Part shown: in pieces, positions 16,152 through 24,415 of the stretch
How the letters are laid out: every line of letters begins with the position of its first letter
Numbering within the stretch: position 1 is the first letter of the stretch
Source: Verrucomicrobiota bacterium
GTDB taxonomy: Bacteria > Verrucomicrobiota > Verrucomicrobiia > Chthoniobacterales > Chthoniobacteraceae
DNA: 64,000 nucleotides
Assembly (NCBI GenBank): GCA_009885995.1
Contig: VFJQ01000007.1
Span: 1 to 64,000 of the forward strand
Reading direction: 5' to 3'
Made by a program: the position numbers and the translations under genes
The notes under the pieces: generated by a model
The model's input: only the letters and a program-made list of their open reading frames with translations
What the model was told of the DNA's origin: nothing
The model's database searches: none

Positions 16152-17876
16152 CTATTTTTCGCGCAGCAGGTTCTCGATCCGTGCTTCCAATTCCTCCCCG
16201 CGCAGGCCGATCTCGCGGAGCTTGCCCTGCTTGTCGAAAAGCCACGTCGCCGGGATCGAGCGGATGCCGAAGCGCTGGGCGAGTTCGCTTTCCCAGGCCT
16301 TGCCATCGAAGTGCTGCGGCCACGTCATGCCCGCGCCTTTTGCCGCGGTCTCCATCGCCGCTTTGTCGGAGTCGAGATTGACGCCCACGATCTCGAAGCC
16401 GCGCTCGCGCAGCTTGCTGTAGGTCGCGGCGACATGCGGCGCGTCGCTCATGCACGGCCCGCACCAGCTCGCCCAGAAGTCGAGCAGCACGACCTTCCCG
16501 CGCAGCTTCGTCGCATCGACCTCGCGCCCGTCGTCGGCGGTGAACTTCAACTCGAGCGGCGTCTTCTTCAGCTCGGTGAAACGAGCGCGCTGCTCGAGGC
16601 GCGCCTTCGCTTGCATGGCGATCTGCGGGTTCGCGTGGGCGGCGAGCGCCGCGAGCATTTTGTCCGCGCCGGGCGTCTCGATGGCGTCGAGCAGTTGAAG
16701 CTGGATCGCCACCGCTGTCGGCGCGCGCGGATGCTGCGGGTAGTTTGCGATGAACTCCGACAGCGCGCGGTGAAACGGCGGCAATGTGTGCGGCGCGCTG
16801 GGTGCGACATCATCGCCCGCCCGCATCGCGCGGAAGAACGCCGCGTCGCCCTTCGCCTCCGCACTCGCATCCGGCGCGGCGAGGATTGCATCGAGCATGT
16901 CGGCTGGCGGGAGCTTCACATCGCGCTCGCCGAATCGCGTGAGGTTTTGCGCCGCTTCGTAAGCGATGATCGCCGCGTCCCATCGGCGCGGGTCGGATGG
17001 GAAGGACGATTGGAATTTCTCCGCGAGGCCGCGCCGCTGCGTGAGCCATAGCCGTAGGCGGCGCTTCTGATCCTCCGGGGAATCCGCATCGCGCGGCGGC
17101 TGGTCGAGCCCGCGGAGGTAAGCCCACGCTTTGTCCGAGTCGGTGAAGTCCGGCACCGGCGCGGCCTTGGCGACCGGGCCCGCGGGACGCGGCCCGCCGA
17201 GCGCGAGATCCCAGGATTTCTCCGCCGAGGAACGCTGCTTTTTCGGGGCGGAGGACTTCCAGATACCGGCGGCTTCATCCTTGTGCCCGGCGAGGAAAAG
17301 CACGGGCGCCCACGCCGCGTCGATCGGTTCGCGCAGGCATGTTTCGGCCCTGGCGAGCCACGCCACGCCGCGAGCGAGCAGCACCAGGTCCGGGCTATTC
17401 ATTTCCGCCGGCGAGGGCGCTGCGGCCTGCACGAATGCACCCGCGAGCCGGGCCGCATCCGCCGCACGCTCGTTGCGCGGTTTCTCCGCCAGCAGCCGGG
17501 CGATCGTGGCGAGGGCTTCGGTGCGGTTCGCCCCGGCGAGGTCCGCGCCTTGCCAGAATGCGCTCGGGGCGTTGTCGGGCGGGGCGCTCGGGGGCAGCCA
17601 GTCGTCACCGGCGAGCTGGCGGAAGACTTCGCGGTAATACGTGGCGCCCTGCGCGCTCGTGGCGATGGTGCGCTCGCGCACGGTTTTTCCAGCGGTATCG
17701 CGCCAGGTGACCTTCGTAGTCGAGGCGTCGCCGGGTGAAACCGTCACCTCTCCCACGATTCCGCGCTGCTCGGCGAGGACGCGCGCGGCTTCGAGCGGGA
17801 AGGCGCGCTGCACCGCATCCTGCGCCCGCGCGGCGATCGCCACGGCGAGGATCGGGATGAGCGGAAGCAGCTTCAT
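16152..17876 (-). CDS. secreted protein with C-terminal TlpA-like thioredoxin domain
   Basis: A 574-residue exported protein. After a signal peptide (MKLLPLIPILAVAIAARAQ) comes an N-terminal stretch of about 60 residues, then a long alpha-helical region of about 350 residues that may contain TPR-like repeats. The last 140 residues form a thioredoxin fold of the TlpA/ResA type: LLDFWASWCGPC with the redox pair at 472 and 475, and the cis-Pro loop in RSIPATWLFD. It is likely a periplasmic thiol-disulfide oxidoreductase, for example for cytochrome c maturation. The start is the ATG at the signal peptide. The neighbour across 91 bases is the divergent HNH gene. Confidence 0.88.
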   Translation of the reverse strand: MKLLPLIPILAVAIAARAQDAVQRAFPLEAARVLAEQRGIVGEVTVSPGDASTTKVTWRDTAGKTVRERTIATSAQGATYYREVFRQLAGDDWLPPSAPPDNAPSAFWQGADLAGANRTEALATIARLLAEKPRNERAADAARLAGAFVQAAAPSPAEMNSPDLVLLARGVAWLARAETCLREPIDAAWAPVLFLAGHKDEAAGIWKSSAPKKQRSSAEKSWDLALGGPRPAGPVAKAAPVPDFTDSDKAWAYLRGLDQPPRDADSPEDQKRRLRLWLTQRRGLAEKFQSSFPSDPRRWDAAIIAYEAAQNLTRFGERDVKLPPADMLDAILAAPDASAEAKGDAAFFRAMRAGDDVAPSAPHTLPPFHRALSEFIANYPQHPRAPTAVAIQLQLLDAIETPGADKMLAALAAHANPQIAMQAKARLEQRARFTELKKTPLELKFTADDGREVDATKLRGKVVLLDFWASWCGPCMSDAPHVAATYSKLRERGFEIVGVNLDSDKAAMETAAKGAGMTWPQHFDGKAWESELAQRFGIRSIPATWLFDKQGKLREIGLRGEELEARIENLLREK

Positions 17877-17967
17877 GCGCCGCCTATTTCGCGCGCTGCG
17901 CCCCCGTTGACAGCTCAAAATCACGCCGCTAGTTTCCGCGCACTTTCCCGGGGCAGTCCCCAATCGT

Positions 17968-18582
17968 ATGATTCAAGTGCTCGACCGTCAGGTTCTCGTG
18001 CTGAACCGCTTGTGGCAGGCGATCAACGTCTGCAGCGTGCGGCGGGCGTTTGCCCTCTTGTGCGACGGTCATGCGCAGATCGTTCACGCGGAGGATGGGA
18101 ACTTCCTCACGCACGACTTCCAGAGCTGGCGCGACTTTTCCCGCCAGCGGCCCGACCGCGATGACGAGATGGTCCACACGATCGCATTCAAGATCCGCAT
18201 CCCGCGGGTGATCGTGCTGGCGCTCTTCGACCGGATGCCGCGCAAGGAAGTGAAATTCACGCGGCACAACATCTTCGAGCGCGACAAGAATACCTGCCAG
18301 TATTGCGGCAAGCACTTCGACAAGCGCGACCTCAACCTCGACCACGTCGTCCCGCGTGATCGCGGGGGCGTCACGACTTGGGAAAACATCGTGTGCTCGT
18401 GCATCCCGTGCAATACGCGCAAGAGCAACCGCCTCCCGCACGAGGCCGGCATGAGGCTGCTGCGCAAGCCGGCGCGGCCGAAATGGCGGCCGTTCCTGCA
18501 CATCACCTTCGACGCGAAGGTGCATGAGAGCTGGCGGCACTTCATCGACTTCGCCTACTGGAACGTGGAGCTGGGCGATTGA
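17968..18582 (+). CDS. HNH endonuclease family protein
   Basis: A 204-residue protein of the small HNH family that is nearly universal in Verrucomicrobiota and Planctomycetes. The N-terminal part (VLVLNRLWQAINVCSVRRA) is typical. The nuclease core has CQYCG (110-114), LNLDHVVPRDRGG with the metal-binding His-126, ENIVCSCIPCN and TRKSNR, so both zinc knuckles and the active-site His are intact. It is chromosomal and shows no phage or restriction neighbours. Its physiological role is not known. It is divergent from the thioredoxin-domain gene. Confidence 0.92.
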   Translation: MIQVLDRQVLVLNRLWQAINVCSVRRAFALLCDGHAQIVHAEDGNFLTHDFQSWRDFSRQRPDRDDEMVHTIAFKIRIPRVIVLALFDRMPRKEVKFTRHNIFERDKNTCQYCGKHFDKRDLNLDHVVPRDRGGVTTWENIVCSCIPCNTRKSNRLPHEAGMRLLRKPARPKWRPFLHITFDAKVHESWRHFIDFAYWNVELGD

Positions 18583-18639
18583 GGCGCCGGCGGGGGTGCG
18601 TGTGAGTTTCCGCTAGGTTTTCTGCACGTCGAAGGTCGG

Positions 18640-19893
18640 ATGCGCATCATGCGCCTCCTCACGATCGCCCTCACTCTGCTTATTGCGAACGCACGCGCCG
18701 CGCTCACGGTCGCCACCGATTTCGAAGGCGGCTCCGCGCGCGTTGTGTCGGTCGATGAAGCGACGCAGACGATCCGCTTCATGCCCGGCGGCGATCCTGC
18801 GCGCGGCTGGCCGTGCTGGTGGTTCCTGCGTGTGGACGGTGCGGAAGCGGGCGCGACGCTCACCTTCGAGATCGTCGGCTCCGATCGCACGATCCCGCAG
18901 GTGGGTGGATACAAAGACAAGCCGTTGCCCGTCGGTTGGGCCACGCCGGTGCGCGCGGCGGTGTCATTCGACGGCAAGACGTGGCTCCACACCGACCCGG
19001 GTGCGAAGCGCGCCGACGGCTTCACATGGCGGGCGAAGGCGGACACGCCGAGCGTGTGGCTCGCGTGGGGGCCTCCGTTCACGCCGCGCGATTCCGCAGC
19101 TCTCGTGAAGCGGCTCGCCGAAGCGCATCCATTCGCGAAACCGATCACTCTCGCTCGCACTCGCGAGGATCGCGACGTGCCCGCGCTCCACATCCGCGCA
19201 GGCGGGCGGCCTGACGCCGAGCGCTTCGGTGTGTGGGTGCAGGCGCGGCAACACGCATGGGAGAGTGGCGGGAGCTGGGTCTGCCGAGGCGTCGCCGAGT
19301 GGTTCACGAGCGACGATGAAGCCGCACGGTGGCTTCGCGAGCGCGCCGATATTTTCATCGTGCCCGTGATGGACGTGGATCACGTCGCGACCGGTGACGG
19401 CGGCAAGGAAGCGCTCCCGCAGGACCACAACCGCGACTGGTCCGACGCCCCGCATTGGCCCGAAGTCGCCGCCGCACAAAAGCGGATCGCCGCCCTCGTC
19501 GCGCAGCAGCGCATGGACGTCTTCCTCGACCTCCACAATCCCGGTCCCGGCGATCTCGCGAGCTACTTCTACGCGGGTGAAGATTCGCTCCTCGCCGATC
19601 CCGGTCGTGCCAGACGCGACCGCTTCCTCGCCCTCGCAGCCGAGCGCCTCGAGGGCCCCATCCCGCACACTGCAATGTCGAAGCCAAGCGGCACGACCTA
19701 TCACCCGCTCTGGCGGCAGATCAGCAACAACTGGGTGACCGCCCACGCACTCCACCACACCGTATCGCTTTGCCTCGAAACCTCGTGGAATACGCCCGGC
19801 AGCACGATCGACGGCTACCTCACCACCGGCCGCCAACTAGCGGCGACGGTCGCGGCTTACCTCCGGGAGAACCCGCGCTCCCCACAGCGGTAG
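18640..19893 (+). CDS. M14-family zinc carboxypeptidase, cytosolic-carboxypeptidase-like, exported
   Basis: A 417-residue protein with a signal peptide ([20 protein letters not shown]), an N-terminal beta-rich domain of about 130 residues, and a peptidase M14 domain. Zinc ligands are His-205 and Glu-208 in [10 protein letters not shown] and His-299 in FLDLHNPG; the general base is the Glu in LCLETSW near residue 374, and HNRDW is the substrate-binding Asn-Arg pair. The H-x-W-E form and N-terminal beta domain match the AGBL/CCP-like branch. It should remove C-terminal residues from peptides or peptidoglycan stems outside the cytosol. A second in-frame ATG at 18649 could be used. Confidence 0.9.
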   Translation: MRIMRLLTIALTLLIANARAALTVATDFEGGSARVVSVDEATQTIRFMPGGDPARGWPCWWFLRVDGAEAGATLTFEIVGSDRTIPQVGGYKDKPLPVGWATPVRAAVSFDGKTWLHTDPGAKRADGFTWRAKADTPSVWLAWGPPFTPRDSAALVKRLAEAHPFAKPITLARTREDRDVPALHIRAGGRPDAERFGVWVQARQHAWESGGSWVCRGVAEWFTSDDEAARWLRERADIFIVPVMDVDHVATGDGGKEALPQDHNRDWSDAPHWPEVAAAQKRIAALVAQQRMDVFLDLHNPGPGDLASYFYAGEDSLLADPGRARRDRFLALAAERLEGPIPHTAMSKPSGTTYHPLWRQISNNWVTAHALHHTVSLCLETSWNTPGSTIDGYLTTGRQLAATVAAYLRENPRSPQR

Positions 19894-19991
19894 TCCCCAG
19901 CTTCTTCGCTGGAAAAACCCGCACGTCGGCAGAAACTCCCCAAGACGCCGCCCGGCCATCTGATTGGCCCAGCGGCTTTCTTTATCCACTT

Positions 19992-21041
19992 ATGACCACG
20001 ACCGAATCCGCACCCCAGACCCCCGCGACGCGCGAGCCCGACGACAAGCAAATCGCCGCCGAGCTCGTCGCGGCTTACCGCAGCATCGCCGCCGAGATGG
20101 GCAAGTTCATCGTCGGGCAGGATGAAGTGATCGAGCAGCTCTTCATCGCGGTGCTCGCGGGCGGGCACTGCTTGCTCGAAGGTGTTCCTGGTTTGGCGAA
20201 GACGGCGATGATCCGCACGCTCGCGCAGTCGATGCACCTCGGTTTCCGGCGCATCCAGTTCACACCGGACCTCATGCCGTCGGACATCACGGGCACGGAT
20301 ATCATCCAGGAAGACCCCGTGACCGGGCGGCGGCAGTTCATTTTCCAGCGCGGGCCGATTTTCACGCAGATGCTGCTGGCGGATGAAATCAATCGCACCC
20401 CGCCGAAGACGCAGGCCGCGCTGCTCGAAGCCATGCAGGAGCGCAACGTGACGGTCGGCGGGCACACGATGCCACTCGATGCGCCGTTCTTCGTCCTCGC
20501 GACGCAGAACCCGATCGAGCAGGAAGGCACCTACCCGCTGCCCGAGGCGCAGCGCGACCGTTTCATCTTCCTCGTCCGCGTGAATTACCCGAGCCGCGAA
20601 GAGGAGCGGCAGATCATCGCTCGCACCACCGGGGCCTTTGGCGCCGACATTCAGGCGGTCATCTCGGGCGAACAGATCATCGAGTTGCAAAAGGTCGTCC
20701 GCAAAGTGCCGGTGCCGGATCACGTGATGGACTTCGTGCTCGATCTCGTGCGCTACACGCGGCCGAAGACCGGCGATGCGCCGTCGTTCGTGAAGGATCT
20801 CATCGAGTGGGGCGCCGGACCGCGCGCGTGCCAAAACCTCGTGCTCGCCGGCAAGGTGCGCGCGGTCTTGCAGGGGCGCTTCCACGTCACCGTCGATGAC
20901 ATCGAAGCGCTCGCGCATCCCGTGCTGCGGCATCGCATCGTCGCGACGTTCAATGCCGAAGCCGAAGGCATCACGACCGACGACATCATTACGAAGATCC
21001 TCAAGGCCGTGCCGCGCAGCGAAGCCAAGCGCGTGCTCTAA
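19992..21041 (+). CDS. MoxR-family AAA+ ATPase
   Basis: A 349-residue MoxR ATPase. Walker A is GVPGLAKT (64-71), Walker B is MLLADEIN (127-134), with the sensor region [23 protein letters not shown] and a C-terminal helical lid. MoxR proteins act as chaperone-like ATPases on vWA-domain partners, which here are the next genes (DUF58, BatA-like and vWA membrane protein). The ATG at 19992 gives a short Thr/Pro-rich leader and a normal family length; upstream in-frame codons would run into the peptidase gene. It is the first gene of a six-gene plus-strand operon. Confidence 0.95.
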   Translation: MTTTESAPQTPATREPDDKQIAAELVAAYRSIAAEMGKFIVGQDEVIEQLFIAVLAGGHCLLEGVPGLAKTAMIRTLAQSMHLGFRRIQFTPDLMPSDITGTDIIQEDPVTGRRQFIFQRGPIFTQMLLADEINRTPPKTQAALLEAMQERNVTVGGHTMPLDAPFFVLATQNPIEQEGTYPLPEAQRDRFIFLVRVNYPSREEERQIIARTTGAFGADIQAVISGEQIIELQKVVRKVPVPDHVMDFVLDLVRYTRPKTGDAPSFVKDLIEWGAGPRACQNLVLAGKVRAVLQGRFHVTVDDIEALAHPVLRHRIVATFNAEAEGITTDDIITKILKAVPRSEAKRVL

Positions 21042-21060
21042 CGCGCGATGACCCGCCTGT

Positions 21061-21165
21061 TTCAACGCAGAGACGCAGAGGGCGCAGAGAAGCGCAGAGA
21101 GGTGAAAAAACAGACCCAGTCGTTCCTCTGCGTTCCTCAGCGCCCTCTGCGCCTCTGCGTTAAAC
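21061..21165. repeat. ACGCAGAG palindromic element, copy A
   Basis: An inverted repeat of about 105 bases. The left arm carries short tandem units of ACGCAGAG/GCGCAGAG, and the right arm is their reverse complement ending CGCCTCTGCGTTAAA, with a short centre. It fills nearly all of the gap between moxR and the DUF58 gene. Related copies are at 22090-22194 and 48192-48295. Confidence 0.85.
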
Positions 21166-21186
21166 CGCCGCGTTCCACTTCCTGAG

Positions 21187-22080
21187 ATGTCCCACGTCGC
21201 CGACTTCCTCACGCCCTCCGATCTCCAGCGGATCGGGAATCTGCAAGTCTTCGCCCGCCAGGTGGTCGAAGGCTTCTGCTCCGGCCTGCACCGCTCGCCG
21301 CACAAGGGCTTCAGCGTCGAGTTCAAGCAGCACCGGCCTTATGTGCCCGGCGACGAAATCCGGCACATCGACTGGCGCGTTTTCGGACGCAGCGACCGCT
21401 ATTACATCCGCGAATACGAAGAGGAGACGAACCTCCGCGCGACGCTGATCCTCGATCGCAGCGGTTCGATGGGTTACGGCGCGAACACGAGCAAGTTCGA
21501 GTATGCGACGAAGCTCGCGGCGTGTCTTTCGTATCTCATGCTCCAGCAGGCCGACAGCGTGGGCATGGTCACCTTCGACACCGAGATCCGCCGCTACATC
21601 CCGCCGCGCTCGCGCGTGAGCCATTTGAAAGTGCTCGTCGACGAGTTGGAGAACGGCAAGACCGGCGGCGAGACGGAACTCGGCAACGTCTTCCACGACC
21701 TCGTGCCGAAGCTGCACCGCCGCGGCTTGCTCGTGATCCTCAGCGATTGCTTCGGCGACGTCGCGACCTTCCTCAAAGCGATGGCGCACTTCCGCCACGC
21801 GCATCACGAAATCCTCGTCTTCCAGATCTGGGACCGCGACGAACTCGACTTCCCTTTCAAAGGCTGGACGCAGTTCGAGTGCCTCGAGCGCGCCGGCATC
21901 AAGCACATGCTCGACCCCGTGCTGCTGCGGCAGGCGTATCTCGAAAACCTCGAGAAGTTCCGCGACGAACTCACGCGTGGGTGCAGGCGGCACAAGATCG
22001 ACCTCGTGCCGTTCTGCACGGACCAGCCGTATGCGGAGGCGCTGGCGGCTTATCTCAGCAGGAGGCTCGCGCTGAAGTGA
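21187..22080 (+). CDS. DUF58 domain protein with vWA-like fold
   Basis: A 297-residue cytosolic protein. The DUF58 signature is [19 protein letters not shown], followed by a vWA-like domain with MIDAS-type DRSGSMGYG near residue 91. It is an expected partner of the MoxR ATPase. The region [15 protein letters not shown] is the second metal-site strand. The start ATG lies 21 bases after the ACGCAGAG element and has no clear ribosome binding site. Role in the complex: probably substrate or adaptor for MoxR; inference from the family. Confidence 0.93.
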   Translation: MSHVADFLTPSDLQRIGNLQVFARQVVEGFCSGLHRSPHKGFSVEFKQHRPYVPGDEIRHIDWRVFGRSDRYYIREYEEETNLRATLILDRSGSMGYGANTSKFEYATKLAACLSYLMLQQADSVGMVTFDTEIRRYIPPRSRVSHLKVLVDELENGKTGGETELGNVFHDLVPKLHRRGLLVILSDCFGDVATFLKAMAHFRHAHHEILVFQIWDRDELDFPFKGWTQFECLERAGIKHMLDPVLLRQAYLENLEKFRDELTRGCRRHKIDLVPFCTDQPYAEALAAYLSRRLALK

Positions 22081-22089
22081 ACGCCTCAG

Positions 22090-22194
22090 TTCAACGCAGA
22101 GGCGCAGAGGACGCAGAGGATCGCGGAGATTTTGAAGGGAAAACCAAAATCAATCTCTGCGCCTCTCTGCGTCCTCTGCGCCTCTGCGTTAAAA
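22090..22194. repeat. ACGCAGAG palindromic element, copy B
   Basis: Same architecture as copy A: left arm TTCAACGCAGAGGCGCAGAGG and so on, right arm ending CGCCTCTGCGTTAAAA, about 105 bases. It fills the gap between the DUF58 gene and the BatA-like gene. Copies B and C continue outside the arm with a similar A/C-rich stretch before the next start codon. Confidence 0.85.
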
Positions 22195-22219
22195 CAAACG
22201 CCCCCGCGAAAGGAGGCGC

Positions 22220-24415
22220 ATGACTTTCCTCAACATCGCGTTGCTCGGCGGTGTGCTCGCGCTCGCGATCCCGATCATCATCCACCTCTTCCACAAGAGC
22301 CGCTTCAAGATCGTCGTGTGGGGCGCGATGCATCTGCTCGAGGCCGTCATCCGGCAAAACCAGCGTCGCATCCAAATGGAGCAGTGGATCCTCCTCGCGA
22401 TTCGTTGCGCCATCCCGCTGCTGCTCGCGCTGCTCATGGCGCGGCCGTTGTGGAAAGGCGCCGCGAAGCTGCTCGGCGACACGAAGACCTCGACGATCAT
22501 CCTCCTCGACAACAGCTACTCGATGGAAGTCGCGCGCGCCGGCACATCGAACTGGTCGCTCGCTCGCGACGAAGCCGTGCGCATCGTCAGCGAACTCAAG
22601 CAAGGCAGCGAAGTCGCCGTCGGTCTCATGGGCGAAGGCGGCGCGGGGCTGCTCGACACGCCGACCTACGACACCGGCCGCGTGCTGAAGGCGCTGCAAA
22701 AAGCCGAGGCCAGCTCCGGCGCGGCGAACGTGCCCGCCTCGCTCGACTTCGCCGCGAACACTTTCGACCAGATGCACGAGTCCGTGCGCCAACTCATCGT
22801 GCTCACCGATTTCCAGCGCGTGAGTTTTTCCGCGCAGGAAGACTCGCTCCTTTCGCAGATGATCGCGCGGCTGAAAAAGTCCGCCGCACCGCCGAGCGTC
22901 ACGCTCTTCGACATCGGTCCCGAGGTGCGCGAGAACGTCGCCGTCGAATCGCTCGACTTCTCGCGGCTCATGGTCGGCGTCGGGCAGAAGGTGCAAATCC
23001 GCGCGAACCTGCGGAACTTCGGCGACCAGCGCTGGCCCGATCTGCGCGTGAACTTTCGCGTGGACGGAAAGGACAAGGGCGCCGCGCAGATCAAGCTCGG
23101 GCCGCGTGAGAAAGGCCAGGTGCTCTTCACTCACGTCTTCGACACCGCCGGCTCGCACGTCGTCGAGGTCAGCGCCGACGCCGATCCGCTCAAGGCTGAC
23201 AACACCTTCCTCGCGAGCATGCAGGTGCGCGATCGCGTGCCGGTCCTGCTCGTCGATGGTGAGCCGAACAAGGAGCCTCTGAAGAGCGAGACCGCGTTCG
23301 CCGAGATCGCGCTCCAGCCGTTCGCCGCCGGTCGCGTCGAACTCGCCGATCTCATCAACCCGCGCGTCGTCGCGCCCGAGGCGCTGAATCAGCAGATGCT
23401 CGCCGAGAGCGCCGTCGTGATCCTCGCGAACGTCCGCAAGCTCAACGATAACCAGCTTCGCTTCGTCGAGGAGTTCGTGCGCAATGGTGGCGGCTTGCTC
23501 ATTTTCCCCGGCGCAAAGATCGACACGAGTTGGTATCAGTCCGCGCTGCACCGCGACGGGAAAGGTCTGCTCCCGCTCGCCTACGCACAGCTCGCCGGCG
23601 ATGCCAAGCCCGGCGCGACTCCCGCCAGCGTCGTCTCGCAGCGCTTCGAGAATCCCGCGCTCGAACTTTTCAACGACCCGCGCAACGGCTCGATGGCCGA
23701 CGCCGCGGTGCGTCTGTGGTTCAAGACAAAGGACGCGCCCGCCGGCTCTGGCGAGCCGTCCGTCGTGCTCGCGCGGCTCGATAGCGGCGACCCGCTTTTC
23801 GCGGAGAAGAAGTTCGGCGAAGGTCGCGTGATCGCGTGCAGCACCGCGCTCGACGCCGACTGGAGCAACCTGCCGATGCGCCCGTTTTATCTCCCGCTGC
23901 TCCAGCGCCTCACGGTCTATCTCGCGAGCACCATCTACCCGCCGCGCAATCTCGACTCGGGCAAGCCGATCGCTGCCTTCCTGCCCGCCGCCGACGTGGA
24001 CAAGAAAGCGACGCTTACCACGCCGGGCGGCGACGCGATCGAGTTGAAGATCGTGCGCAAAGGCAGCCTCGGCGTCGCGGAGTTCACGCGCACGCAGCGC
24101 CCCGGGCTCTACACGCTCACGCCGCCGGGCGGCTCGCCGATCCACTACGTGGTGAACGCGAACCGGCGTGAATCCGACACGAGCAAGCTGACCGACCAGG
24201 AGATCACCGACCTCGCCAAGTCGCACGGCGTGCTGCTCGTGCGTTCGTCGGCGGAATACAAAGAGCACGAACAGAAACGCCGCTTCGGCACCGAGCTCTG
24301 GAAGCCGCTGCTCTGGGCGCTGCTGATCTTCTTCATCGCCGAGATGGTGCTCGAACAACTCTTCGCCGGCGTGCGCCGCAAGCCCACGTCGCTCCAACCG
24401 CAGATGGCCCGATGA
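22220..24415 (+). CDS. BatA-like membrane protein with vWA domain
   Basis: A 731-residue membrane protein. The N-terminal BatA (aerotolerance regulator) domain has two membrane segments (residues 5-25 and 56-75) around HLFHKSRFKIVVWGAMHLL. A vWA-like domain follows with LLDNSYSME and MIDAS-type residues Asp-97, Ser-99 and Ser-101. The remainder is a large extracytoplasmic region with Ig-like and GATase-like stretches, and a final membrane helix (LWALLIFFIAEMVLEQLF). AGGAGG sits only three bases before the ATG, which is close for an SD. The stop overlaps the next start by four bases, so translation is coupled. Confidence 0.9.
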   Translation: MTFLNIALLGGVLALAIPIIIHLFHKSRFKIVVWGAMHLLEAVIRQNQRRIQMEQWILLAIRCAIPLLLALLMARPLWKGAAKLLGDTKTSTIILLDNSYSMEVARAGTSNWSLARDEAVRIVSELKQGSEVAVGLMGEGGAGLLDTPTYDTGRVLKALQKAEASSGAANVPASLDFAANTFDQMHESVRQLIVLTDFQRVSFSAQEDSLLSQMIARLKKSAAPPSVTLFDIGPEVRENVAVESLDFSRLMVGVGQKVQIRANLRNFGDQRWPDLRVNFRVDGKDKGAAQIKLGPREKGQVLFTHVFDTAGSHVVEVSADADPLKADNTFLASMQVRDRVPVLLVDGEPNKEPLKSETAFAEIALQPFAAGRVELADLINPRVVAPEALNQQMLAESAVVILANVRKLNDNQLRFVEEFVRNGGGLLIFPGAKIDTSWYQSALHRDGKGLLPLAYAQLAGDAKPGATPASVVSQRFENPALELFNDPRNGSMADAAVRLWFKTKDAPAGSGEPSVVLARLDSGDPLFAEKKFGEGRVIACSTALDADWSNLPMRPFYLPLLQRLTVYLASTIYPPRNLDSGKPIAAFLPAADVDKKATLTTPGGDAIELKIVRKGSLGVAEFTRTQRPGLYTLTPPGGSPIHYVVNANRRESDTSKLTDQEITDLAKSHGVLLVRSSAEYKEHEQKRRFGTELWKPLLWALLIFFIAEMVLEQLFAGVRRKPTSLQPQMAR

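Noticed and set aside
21061-22194. CRISPR array made of the repeated ACGCAGAG units
   Set aside because: The units are very short, contiguous and arranged as two inverted arms; there are no spacers of constant length and no cas genes.
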